From contig NZ_JAUYFA010000031.1 of the NCBI RefSeq assembly GCF_030691135.1, forward strand, positions 1 through 64,000: a stretch of DNA of 64,000 bases, given 5' to 3'. Shown piece by piece: positions 25,409-33,334 of this stretch. Numbering within the stretch: the first letter of the stretch is position 1; each line of letters opens with the position of its first letter. The notes beneath the pieces were generated by a model. That model had not been told where the DNA came from, made no database searches, and saw only the letters and a list, made by a program, of their open reading frames with translations. The position numbers and the translations under genes are program-made. This DNA is from Phreatobacter sp. GTDB lineage: Bacteria > Pseudomonadota > Alphaproteobacteria > Rhizobiales > Phreatobacteraceae.

Positions 25409-26103
25409 GGCGCGGGCGGCCGGGCAAGCAGCGGGAAGCCCAGCCTGAGCTGGCCACAAGCCTCACCTCCGCGCGCCGCGGCGTCAGGAACAGCGCGCAC
25501 TCCGAAAGCGGGATCGATCAACAGGCCGCGGTCGGCGGTGCGCAAGGCGAGGAGATCGGGTTCGGCGGAAAAGATGGCCGCCGCAAGATCGAGGGCCATG
25601 GCGCGCTGAACCGGGCCGGGCGTCGCGTCGGCCCCTAGCGTTGGCGTTTGCAGTTCGGCGATCATGTTGGCCGAGCCCCGCAGCGCGAAGGCGGGACAGC
25701 TTTCCCTGTGCACGGCCCCCGTGCCGACGCAGGCGAGCTTGCCGGCCAGAGCGCGTCCGAAACGCGCGGCCGCCTCCCGGTCCACCGTCGGCCGGGCACA
25801 GGACGGACCGCTGTTGCCTGCCACGAGGGTGCGCGCTGGAAGCACGACCGCGAGGCCAAGCCGGTCGACATCTGCCTCGAACCCGTTGCGCGACAGTTCG
25901 CGCGCGAGATCATCGAGGAAACGCATCGCTTCTGCGCGACGCGCCAACTCTTCCGCCTGCTCCGACCGGCTCTGCGCAGTGTCACCCTGCTGCTGGGCAA
26001 AGAACATCTGTGCGGCGATGAGGATCAGCAGGATGAAGATCACGCCGACGACAAGGTCGAAGAAGGGCTTGAAGTCGATGACGTCGTCGTCTTCGGCCTT
26101 CAT
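25405..26103 (-). CDS. MotB/ZorB-like bitopic membrane protein, short and lacking a clear OmpA peptidoglycan motif
   Basis: 232 residues from ATG 26103; the 41 residues before it in the track ORF overlap the upstream gene. A single N-terminal membrane segment (about 14-35) is preceded by 'VIDFKPFFDLVVG', with an Asp at its start as in the proton-pathway Asp of MotB, ExbD and ZorB. The outside domain of about 195 residues has four cysteines that could form disulfides. A typical OmpA-like 'GHTD' motif is not visible. It overlaps the ExbB/MotA-like gene by 4 bases, so the two should form one channel complex. Function unknown. Confidence 0.65.
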   Translation of the reverse strand: MKAEDDDVIDFKPFFDLVVGVIFILLILIAAQMFFAQQQGDTAQSRSEQAEELARRAEAMRFLDDLARELSRNGFEADVDRLGLAVVLPARTLVAGNSGPSCARPTVDREAAARFGRALAGKLACVGTGAVHRESCPAFALRGSANMIAELQTPTLGADATPGPVQRAMALDLAAAIFSAEPDLLALRTADRGLLIDPAFGVRAVPDAAARGGEACGQLRLGFPLLARPPAP

Positions 26104-27008
26104 GGCACGGCCCGCTCTGACAGCACGCTCTCGAGCTTCGCGACAGCGGCACGCGTCGCGGCCAGTTCGGTGGTGAGGCTCATCAGTGCAGCGGACAGCT
26201 GCGCAATCCGCTGCTCTTCCGCCCATTCGGAGCGCGCCGGTCTCAGCGGTTGGAGGAACGCGTCGATTTCCGTGGCGAGCTCCGCAGCGGCCGTGCCGAG
26301 CGATTGCGCGCCGTAGCGATGCAGGAGGCTGATCATCAGCGCGCTAAGCAAGGCGGCGACTGAGGTCAGGAACTTGAATGCCGACGCATTGAGCAACTGC
26401 ACGATGGCCTGGCGCGCCTCACCCATATCTCCCGATCGGAAACCGCGCGCCGAGAAGTACAATGCGACGACAAGGCCGACGAAGGTCAGTATCAGACCGA
26501 CAGACGTATAGTACCCAGGAAGCCCAACGAGGAGAGCCGTCTTCGCTTGCACCCCGACAGCACTCTGCGTCTCTACGACGGTAGCAAAACGGCGCTCGGG
26601 AATGCGCTTGCGTTCGACCACATCGGCGGCGAAGACAGTCCAGGCCGGCAGCAGTGCGTCATGCCGCTTGAGAACGCCATGGATGCGTTCGCAGGCCTTC
26701 AGCCAGTCGCCGGGGCCGGCTTTGCGCAGGGCCTCGATCTCGCGTCGGGCGCGGCGCATGCCGGTCAGTTGCGGAACGAGGACCCTGCTCGTGAACCAGC
26801 CGATGATCGACAAGGCCGAGAGGAAGACAAGGGCCGACGCGACATAGGCGAAGGATGGCTGGTTGATCAGGTTGACGAGCGGAACGACGACCGGACGCAG
26901 CAGTTGCGTCGCGAACTCGCCGATCGGGTCGAGAGCGCCTTGGGTCTGGCCCAAAGCGATGAGTGCCACCAGGAGCAGCACAAGCACAGTCGACAGGATG
27001 ATGGTCAT
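26100..27008 (-). CDS. MotA/TolQ/ExbB (ZorA-like) ion-channel family protein
   Basis: 302 residues, hydrophobic segments at about 3-20, 53-75, 165-187 and 208-230. 'LVGLPGYYTSVGLILTFVGLVVAL' contains the family's Pro-Gly...TxxGLxxTFxGL pattern, and 'ASAFKFLTSVAALLSALMISLLH' is the second pore helix as in ExbB/ZorA. A cytoplasmic domain of about 90 residues lies between helices 2 and 3. A C-terminal coiled-coil-like tail (about 270-300) follows. Family members are proton- or sodium-driven channel pentamers working with a MotB-like partner, encoded here directly downstream. No flagellar, Ton or Tol genes are near. Confidence 0.7.
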   Translation of the reverse strand: MTIILSTVLVLLLVALIALGQTQGALDPIGEFATQLLRPVVVPLVNLINQPSFAYVASALVFLSALSIIGWFTSRVLVPQLTGMRRARREIEALRKAGPGDWLKACERIHGVLKRHDALLPAWTVFAADVVERKRIPERRFATVVETQSAVGVQAKTALLVGLPGYYTSVGLILTFVGLVVALYFSARGFRSGDMGEARQAIVQLLNASAFKFLTSVAALLSALMISLLHRYGAQSLGTAAAELATEIDAFLQPLRPARSEWAEEQRIAQLSAALMSLTTELAATRAAVAKLESVLSERAVP

Positions 27009-27046
27009 GGTGCCGTTCTCCCTATCCAGCGCTCAGATCCCGCCTA

Positions 27047-27880
27047 TCACCAGGCCACGGCGCCGCTGGTCCAGAAACCATAGGCGTAGCAGTCGACCGG
27101 ACTGGCGCTGCGGACGGGGTCGACCAGTTCCGGCTTGTCGAGCCTCACGATGAAGCAATCACCCGACTGGTGGAGGACGAGCTTGTAGTCGAGCCGGCTG
27201 CCCCGGTACAGCAGCCGATCCTTCGGCCCCTCCATCTGCCCGAGCCGCGTCTTCAGCGGCGGGATGGCTTCGGCAACCGCCGCAAAGGAATTCCAGGCAT
27301 CGGCTGTCGTCGGGAAAGTGCCGGTGTTGCGCCGGTATTCCTCGACGGCGTCGCGAATGGACTGCACCATCTGCACGTTCTTTTCGCTCTGCGCACGACC
27401 CTCGCGATAATGGTCTTCGACCACCACCGCGGCGCTGCGCGTGACGCTCTGGAACGCGAACAATGCACCGGCACCAAGGCAGAGGCCGAGGAGCAAGGCC
27501 AGCGCCGGGATCACGACCCCATCCCGCCGTGCCGCCGGGGCGGCCTCCGGCGCGCGCGGCACGCCCGGTCGCACCATGGCGGGATCGCCCTTCTCCTTCC
27601 ACGCGCCGGCGTAAGCGTCGCCGGAGCCGGCCGAAACCTGGTTCGGCGCCCGTGCAGAACCCGCGGATGCATATGGCTGACCAACATCCTGCTCGGCCTC
27701 GAACTGGCCGATCGCCGCTTCGAGTTCGTCCCGATAGCGCTGTGACTGCCGGCCTTGAGGGTCGCCCTCGATCGAAGACGCGAACTTGTCGACCCGCGCC
27801 CGAAGGGCGCCATAGAGTGCGCGCCGCTCATCGGGTGATGCGCCGTTCGCGTGGTCACGCAAGAGCTGGATGAAGTCCAT
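27047..27880 (-). CDS. bitopic membrane protein, first gene of the channel cassette
   Basis: 277 residues. An N-terminal soluble part of about 120 residues (helical start 'MDFIQLLRDHANG', then Ala/Gly/Pro-rich linker) precedes one membrane helix at about 122-144 ('VVIPALALLLGLCLGAGAL'). The outer part of about 130 residues contains 'IRDAVEEYRRNTGTFPTT', recalling the post-helix segment of pseudopilins, though without an N-terminal prepilin motif. No family recognised. It is followed after 38 bases by the ExbB-like gene, so it is probably a third subunit or regulator. Confidence 0.65.
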   Translation of the reverse strand: MDFIQLLRDHANGASPDERRALYGALRARVDKFASSIEGDPQGRQSQRYRDELEAAIGQFEAEQDVGQPYASAGSARAPNQVSAGSGDAYAGAWKEKGDPAMVRPGVPRAPEAAPAARRDGVVIPALALLLGLCLGAGALFAFQSVTRSAAVVVEDHYREGRAQSEKNVQMVQSIRDAVEEYRRNTGTFPTTADAWNSFAAVAEAIPPLKTRLGQMEGPKDRLLYRGSRLDYKLVLHQSGDCFIVRLDKPELVDPVRSASPVDCYAYGFWTSGAVAW

Positions 27881-28024
27881 GCCTGGTTATGTCCGGTTCC
27901 AGCAAAGCTGACACAGTAGGATAGGGGAGCAGCAGAGGACGGCGCCAGCCTGCCCTCGCGTGATCATGATATACACGGCAGCTTGCCTGACAATGCGCGC
28001 AAGAGCCATCGCCAACACGGCCGA

Positions 28025-28738
28025 TCAGGCCGTGACCGGCTTCGGAAACTCGACATGCGCGCGCGCCAGACTGTCGAGATTGCCGATATCGCGATGATAA
28101 CCGGCGGTCTCATGGGCGAGGATTCGACCGACGAACCGAGGAATGACTTCAGTCGACAGGTCGACGAAGGGCTTGCCCAGTTGCGCCGCGGCCTCGGTCA
28201 CCTCCGGCTCGATGATATAGACGGCGGCGTTGGCGAGGTTGCCGGGCGGGTTCTCCACCTTCTCATGGAACGCCTGCACCAGATGCATGTCGTCCAGCTC
28301 GAGAATGCCGCAGGAGCGGGGATCGTCGGTGCGGAAGGCCAGCATGGTCATGGCCGCCCCGGGGGGGCGCCGCGCATGGGCCGACTGGAAGGCAGCGACG
28401 TCGAAGGTCGTCAGATTGTCGGCATGGGCCAGCAGGACGGGACCGGACCCCAGCGCGATGCGATTCGCCACCAGCGTGCCGCCCGTCCCCAGAAGCTCGG
28501 GTTCATGCACCAGCGTCACCCGGTCACGCCACGGTGACGCTGCCACATGGCGCTCGACCACGTCGGAGAGGTAATGCGTGTTGACGACCGCATGGCTGAT
28601 CGCATCGTCGCGAAAGATCAGGTCGAGCCAGTAATCCATCAGCGGACGGCCGTGGATCGGCACCAGGCATTTCGGCACGGTGTCGGTAAGCGGCCTCAGA
28701 CGGGTTCCGAACCCGGCCGCCAGCAGCAGCGCGCGCAT
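28025..28738 (-). CDS. sugar-phosphate nucleotidyltransferase (HddC/RmlA-like)
   Basis: 237 residues. 'LLLAAGFGTRLRPLT' followed by 'PKCLVPIHGRPLMDYW' is the NTP-binding signature of the family. 'LLAHADNLT' gives the metal-binding Asp, and 'FHEKVENPPGNLANAAVYI' is the sugar-phosphate region typical of small guanylyl/thymidylyl transferases such as HddC. It would activate a sugar 1-phosphate to an NDP-sugar. It starts 2 bases after the stop of the HldE-like gene, a clear two-gene operon that supports a heptose-1-phosphate substrate; this is inference. Confidence 0.87.
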   Translation of the reverse strand: MRALLLAAGFGTRLRPLTDTVPKCLVPIHGRPLMDYWLDLIFRDDAISHAVVNTHYLSDVVERHVAASPWRDRVTLVHEPELLGTGGTLVANRIALGSGPVLLAHADNLTTFDVAAFQSAHARRPPGAAMTMLAFRTDDPRSCGILELDDMHLVQAFHEKVENPPGNLANAAVYIIEPEVTEAAAQLGKPFVDLSTEVIPRFVGRILAHETAGYHRDIGNLDSLARAHVEFPKPVTA

Positions 28739-28740
28739 GT

Positions 28741-30255
28741 TCAGGTCCTCCGCTCGCGCAGTTCACCCATCACTTCCTGATGCTGGATGGGCAGATTGCC
28801 GACCCGCGACACCTGGATGGCGGCCGCGATCGATCCGAGATAGCTCGAACGCCAGATGTCGACTCCGGCGCACAGCGCCATCGACATGCAGGTGAAGAGG
28901 GAATCGCCCGCGCCGGCCACGTCCTTGGGGTTGTTGTTGAATGCCGGGAGCCGGTCGAGCCGCTCCTCGCCCTGTTTTTCGCCGAGCACGATCATGCCTT
29001 CGGCGCCGAGCGTCACCACCACATTGACGGCGCGGGCCTTGTCCCGGAGCCGGGAGGCCACGACGGCGATGCCGGCTTCGGCATCCTGCACATGAAGGGC
29101 GAGCCTGGCCTCGCGCTCGGTCGGCGTGACCAACTGCATCCCCCGGAAACGGGAAATGTCAGCCATCTGGGACGAGGCCTGGCTGTCCGCCGACATCGGC
29201 ACCTTGCGGGCCTGCGCGGCCTCGGCCACCGCATCGACCAGCGGCTGCGGCAGGCAGCCATAGTTGAAGTCGGAGAACAGGATCAGGTCCGTATGCTTGA
29301 TGCGGGATTTGATCCAGCGCAGCATTTTCGACTGCAGTTCCTGCTCCACCGCATGCTGGCGCAGGTCATTGACCCGCAGCAGGGTCTTGCCGTTGGCCCG
29401 GTAGCGGGCCTTGACAGTCGTCGGACGCGTCCGATCCACCATGACGCTGGCGTTGACGTTGTAGCGCGCCAGATTTTCGCGGGCATAGGCCGCATGCCGG
29501 TCGTGCCCCGCGACGGTCAGGAACTCGACCTCTGCCCCGAGGCCGCGTGCATGGGCCGAAACAATCCCGGCGCCGCCGACGAAGGTCTTCTTGTTGATCG
29601 GCGTCACCACGATGGTGGGGTCTTCCTGCGACATGCCCAGGGGCTCGCAGTTGACGTATTCGTCGATGATCAGATCGCCGATCACCAGGACACGCATTCC
29701 GGCAAACTGCGGCAGGATTTTCGCCAGATCGCCGATCCGGAAACCATGGCGCTCCGGGAAGTCGGTCGGCCGCTGGATGTTGGGCCGGTCATTGCCGGCG
29801 AACTCCTTGGCGATCAGGTCGTCCGTGGAGAAGCGCAGCTCGCCGGCGCTGAACAGCAGCTTGCCGCCATAGCCATCAAGGACCGCTTCTTCGGGATTGT
29901 ACTCCGTCGCGAACTCCTTGCCCTTCACCACCAGGTCGGGCCGGAGCCGGTCGATGAAGCGGCTCGCATCCTCGCGCATCTCGACGGCGTGGTGGACATA
30001 GGAGATCGCGTTCAGGGCCTCGAGCCTGAGAGCCATCGGCACGGTCACACCCTGGGCGCCGTCGGGCTTCAGGCCGATCACCAGCGTGTCGCAGGCCTCG
30101 GCAGCGAATTTGAGCACGCGCATGTGGCCGGCATGGATGACGTTGAAATTGCCGGAGATGAAACCGATGCGCTTGTGCGGGCCGACCTGCTGGCGGATCT
30201 GCTCGGGCGTGAGCGCGGGATCGCTGGCCGAGTCGAGGTTACGCAAATGGGCCAT
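28741..30255 (-). CDS. HldE-like bifunctional protein with reversed domain order (nucleotidyltransferase then PfkB kinase)
   Basis: 504 residues. N-terminal half: 'GFISGNFNVIHAGHMRVLKFA' is the HxGH cytidylyltransferase motif, then 'DLVVKGKEF'. C-terminal half from about 190: 'VLVIGDLIIDEYV', 'KKTFVGGAGIVSAHARGLGA' and 'NNNPKDVAGAGDSLFTCM' form a PfkB/ribokinase-type kinase with intact GAGD. E. coli HldE has kinase first and transferase second, so the order is inverted here. HldE phosphorylates heptose 7-phosphate at C1 and activates heptose 1-phosphate. A separate nucleotidyltransferase follows, so one transferase activity may be redundant or use another substrate. Confidence 0.87.
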   Translation of the reverse strand: MAHLRNLDSASDPALTPEQIRQQVGPHKRIGFISGNFNVIHAGHMRVLKFAAEACDTLVIGLKPDGAQGVTVPMALRLEALNAISYVHHAVEMREDASRFIDRLRPDLVVKGKEFATEYNPEEAVLDGYGGKLLFSAGELRFSTDDLIAKEFAGNDRPNIQRPTDFPERHGFRIGDLAKILPQFAGMRVLVIGDLIIDEYVNCEPLGMSQEDPTIVVTPINKKTFVGGAGIVSAHARGLGAEVEFLTVAGHDRHAAYARENLARYNVNASVMVDRTRPTTVKARYRANGKTLLRVNDLRQHAVEQELQSKMLRWIKSRIKHTDLILFSDFNYGCLPQPLVDAVAEAAQARKVPMSADSQASSQMADISRFRGMQLVTPTEREARLALHVQDAEAGIAVVASRLRDKARAVNVVVTLGAEGMIVLGEKQGEERLDRLPAFNNNPKDVAGAGDSLFTCMSMALCAGVDIWRSSYLGSIAAAIQVSRVGNLPIQHQEVMGELRERRT

Positions 30256-30672
30256 GGGGTTCCCCCGAGAAACGACGATGCCCCGATACGACGGGCGACG
30301 CGCAGGGTCCAGTAGAAAATCGGGTCGGAAAGTAACAGGGAAAAGAGCGAAATCAGCGGGTTGCTTCCAGGTGACCGACTTGCCCGCGGATCGGGCGAGG
30401 AGCTTTTTGCCGGGATTGGCATCGATGCAACGGCAAAACAGGGATGTTCGCCACCAGTGGGACCGCCGGTAGGATCACTTGTCGCGACGATAGTGGCGGC
30501 GCCTGCCCGCCATCGGTCACCGATCGAAAGACAAAGTGATTGGGCGGGCGGCGCGGCGGCCTCTAAGTGGCGCTGGTCGATTGCAAAATTCGGCCGTTTG
30601 AACCGATTCTGCGGCCTTCCACGGCGAGTGCCGGCATCGCCGTCCGACCGAAAGAAACCGAGCCCCATCCGC
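30256..30672. other. 417-base divergent intergenic region
   Basis: Lies between the HldE-like gene and the aminotransferase. It should contain two divergent promoters. It is relatively A-rich at about 30310-30360, and no clear box pair, hairpin or ORF with a ribosome-binding site was found. The track ORF 30361 reads through it into the real aminotransferase start. Confidence 0.5.
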
Positions 30673-31821
30673 ATGACTCAGAACCTCCCGCTCGCCTCCA
30701 TTCCCTTGATCGATCTCGGCGCTCAGCGGCGCCGGCTCGGCGCGGCGGTCGATGCCGCGATCATGAAGGTCGTGGACCATGGTGCCTACATCATGGGTCC
30801 CGAGGTTTTCGCACTGGAGAAGGCGCTTTCGGAATTTTGTGGTGCCAGACATTCGATTTCCTGCTCGTCCGGTACCGATGCCCTTGCCCTCATTCTGATG
30901 GCGAAGGGCGTGAAGCCCGGTGACGCGGTCCTCTGCCCCTCCTTCACGTTCGCCGCCACGGCGGAGGTCGTCGCCTGGCTCGGCGCCAGTCCGGTCTTCG
31001 TCGACGTTCATGCCGAGACCTTCAACCTCGACCGCGCCTCGCTCGAGCAGGGCCTCGTCACGGCGAAGGCGGCCGGCCTGCGGCCCGTCGGCGTCATCGC
31101 CGTCGACCTGTTCGGCCAGTCCGCCGATTACGACGCCATCGAGCCCTTCTGCGCCGAGAATGGCCTCTGGCTGCTCGATGATGCCGCCCAGTCCTTCGGC
31201 GGTAGCTACAAGGGCCGGAAGATCGGCACGATCGGCATGGCGACGGCGACGTCCTTCTTCCCGGCCAAGCCGCTCGGCTGCTACGGCGATGGCGGCGCCG
31301 TCTTCACCGATGATGACGGAATCGCCGACGTGATCCGGTCGCTGCGCATCCACGGACAGAACAACGAGGACAAATACGATAACCAGCGCATCGGCATGAC
31401 CGGCCGGATGGACACCATCCAGGCCGCCGTGCTGATCGAAAAGCTCAAGATCTTCGGTGACGAGATCGTCGCGCGGAACATCGTCGCGGCGCGCTACAAC
31501 GAGGCTCTCGCCTCGCTCGTCGACGTACCGCGCGTGCCCGAGGACCTCGTCTCGGTCTGGGCGCAGTATACGATCCTGCTCCGCGGCCGCGATCGCACCG
31601 AATTCGCCGCCCGGCTGAAGGCGCAGGGAATTCCCACGGCCATCTACTATCCCCGCCCCCTGCATCAGCAGACGGCCTACAGGCGCTATCCCGTCGCCGG
31701 CAACGGCTTGCCCGTCTCCGACCGTCTCGCGGTCGAGGTAATCAGCCTGCCGATGCACCCCTATCTCGACGAGGCGCTGCAAAGCCGCGTGATCGAGAGC
31801 GTACGCGCGGCGCTGGCATGA
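30673..31821 (+). CDS. DegT/DnrJ/EryC1/StrS-family aminotransferase
   Basis: 382 residues from ATG 30673. PLP-dependent sugar aminotransferase: 'SCSSGTDALALILMA' (cofactor phosphate site), 'LLDDAAQSFGGSYKG' (PLP Asp) and 'TSFFPAKPLGCYGDGGAV' with the Schiff-base Lys. 'GMTGRMDTIQAAVL' and 'YYPRPLHQQTAY' are further conserved blocks. It transfers an amino group to a keto-sugar, usually UDP- or dTDP-linked, giving an amino sugar for the surface polysaccharide. It is monocistronic on the plus strand and no acetyltransferase is adjacent. Confidence 0.92.
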   Translation: MTQNLPLASIPLIDLGAQRRRLGAAVDAAIMKVVDHGAYIMGPEVFALEKALSEFCGARHSISCSSGTDALALILMAKGVKPGDAVLCPSFTFAATAEVVAWLGASPVFVDVHAETFNLDRASLEQGLVTAKAAGLRPVGVIAVDLFGQSADYDAIEPFCAENGLWLLDDAAQSFGGSYKGRKIGTIGMATATSFFPAKPLGCYGDGGAVFTDDDGIADVIRSLRIHGQNNEDKYDNQRIGMTGRMDTIQAAVLIEKLKIFGDEIVARNIVAARYNEALASLVDVPRVPEDLVSVWAQYTILLRGRDRTEFAARLKAQGIPTAIYYPRPLHQQTAYRRYPVAGNGLPVSDRLAVEVISLPMHPYLDEALQSRVIESVRAALA

Positions 31822-32311
31822 CGGCGGCCGCGGTCCGGTTCGCCTAACAGGCTTGCCGCGCCGATCGGGGCACGTCCTGCACATGGCTGCTCCACGCGTG
31901 CTCTTCCGGCCACAGACCCTGGGCATATCTCGCTGAATCGCCGGCAGGGCGGTTGACGGCGACCTTGGTCAAGGACGAGGGTATAAGCGTGCTAAAGCAG
32001 TGCAGCATGCGTTCAAGGCGTAGGTGTCGAGGAGTATCGGCGTGAATGTAGAGACCGCCTTCGAGTTGGCCGCGCTGGTTTTGGGTTTGGCTTCAGCCTG
32101 GCTGGTCGTTCGCGACCGTCTCCGCGCCTACTGATCCGACAGTTCGCCCCCCGGCCTTCCTCTGAAAATCCGGAAAGGTGCGTCGGGCTTGCGCTATAGC
32201 CCTCCCCTACATGCTGCATGCAGGTCGCATCGGATGCCGGATCGAATCGGCTAGCGTGACGTTCCGCCTCTCGGGGGCGGATGATCGGCACCAGCGCGGT
32301 CCTTCTCGACG
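31822..32311. other. 490-base gap with one tiny ORF
   Basis: Separates the aminotransferase from the WecA-like gene. The only coding candidate is the 30-aa ORF at 32042. No tRNA-like cloverleaf or strong hairpin was recognised. Confidence 0.5.
32042..32134 (+). CDS. tiny single-helix membrane protein candidate, 30 aa
   Basis: Too short for the ORF track. GTG start at 32042 with 'cgaggag' 7-8 bases upstream, a good ribosome-binding site. The product is one hydrophobic helix ('ALVLGLASAWLVV') followed by a basic tail 'RDRLRAY', a positive-inside pattern placing the C-terminus in the cytoplasm. No family recognised. It sits upstream of an integral membrane transferase gene. Confidence 0.4.
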   Translation: MNVETAFELAALVLGLASAWLVVRDRLRAY

Positions 32312-33334
32312 ATGCCAGCTTCCTCTAGTCTCCTGACGGCCGGCCTCGCATGTGCCGCCGCGTCCATCGTCTCCTGGCTGGCCATCGCCGCCTTGCGGCC
32401 CTGGCTGAGACGTGTCGCCGGCGCCAGACCCGACGCCCGCTCCTCCCACAAGGACGTGACGCCGCAGGGCGCCGGCATCGGCGTCGTGGCGAGCATCATC
32501 CTCGTCGCCGGCATGGCCGCGATCCTGGCGGGTGCCGCCGAGGTCCGCCTCCTCGCCCTGCTGGCGGCCGTCGCCGGACTGACGGTCCTCGGTTTCATCG
32601 ACGACGTCCGCCCCATCGCCTGGGCGCCCAAACTCGCAGTGCAGGCGGTGGCGGCGGTGCTGGCGACCCTGAGCCTTCCCGCCGACGCGACGCTGGTACC
32701 GCCGGCACTGTTCTGGGCCGAACGCGCCGTAGCCGCCCTGGTGCTGCTCACCACGATCAACATCGTCAATTTCATCGACGGCATCGACGAGATCACCCTA
32801 GCCCATGCGGCGCCGGCCTTCGCCATGATCTGGGCGGCAGCTCTGCTGATGCCGATGGGCGGGGCGACAAGCGTCATCGCCGCTGCCGGCCTCGGCGCGA
32901 TGGCCGGGTTCTGGCCCTGGAATCGGCATCCGGCATCGATCTTCCTGGGGGATTCTGGCAGCTTGCCGCTCGGCCTGCTGCTGGGTTGGCTGGCGCTGAA
33001 CCTCGCCCTCCAGGGCCAGCCGGCTGCAGCGCTCCTCGTGCTGCTCTACCCGCTCGTCGATGGTGGCCTGACCCTCTTGCGGCGTTTCCTCGCAGGCCGA
33101 AGGCTCACCGAGCCCCATCGTGACCACGCCTACCAGCGCGCCGTCGACAATGGCCTGAGAGCGCCGCGGGTGGCGCTCACCGTCGCCCTGGTCTCGATCC
33201 TCTGCGGCGGGCTCGCCCTCGTCTCCATCCGCGCCGAAGGTGCCTGGGCTGCGGCCGCGATGCTCACCATCGGCACGGCCGTGGTGCTCCTGCCCGTCAT
33301 CGCCTGGCTGCAGCGACCGAGGCGCAGCCCATGA
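32312..33334 (+). CDS. polyprenyl-phosphate sugar-1-phosphate transferase (WecA/MraY-like)
   Basis: 340 residues, about ten hydrophobic segments. 'DARSSHKDVTPQGAGIGVV', 'LGFIDDVRP', 'NIVNFIDGIDEI', 'FLGDSGSLPLGLLLG' and 'EPHRDHAYQRAV' are the ordered cytoplasmic-loop motifs of the MraY/WecA superfamily, including the Mg-binding Asp pair and the His-rich loop. It loads a sugar-1-phosphate, commonly GlcNAc- or QuiNAc/FucNAc-type, onto undecaprenyl phosphate and so starts O-antigen synthesis. ATGA-coupled to the epimerase behind it, a frequent pairing in which the epimerase makes the initiating sugar. Confidence 0.9.
   Translation: MPASSSLLTAGLACAAASIVSWLAIAALRPWLRRVAGARPDARSSHKDVTPQGAGIGVVASIILVAGMAAILAGAAEVRLLALLAAVAGLTVLGFIDDVRPIAWAPKLAVQAVAAVLATLSLPADATLVPPALFWAERAVAALVLLTTINIVNFIDGIDEITLAHAAPAFAMIWAAALLMPMGGATSVIAAAGLGAMAGFWPWNRHPASIFLGDSGSLPLGLLLGWLALNLALQGQPAAALLVLLYPLVDGGLTLLRRFLAGRRLTEPHRDHAYQRAVDNGLRAPRVALTVALVSILCGGLALVSIRAEGAWAAAAMLTIGTAVVLLPVIAWLQRPRRSP

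Noticed and set aside
25405-27880. Complete Zorya anti-phage system
   Set aside because: ZorA/ZorB-like pair resembles it, but no ZorC/ZorD helicase or ZorE nuclease gene is present and the MotB-like protein lacks a clear OmpA-type domain.
31953-31987. TTGACG ... TATAAG promoter ahead of the tiny ORF
   Set aside because: The spacer is 23 bases, too long for a normal sigma-70 promoter.
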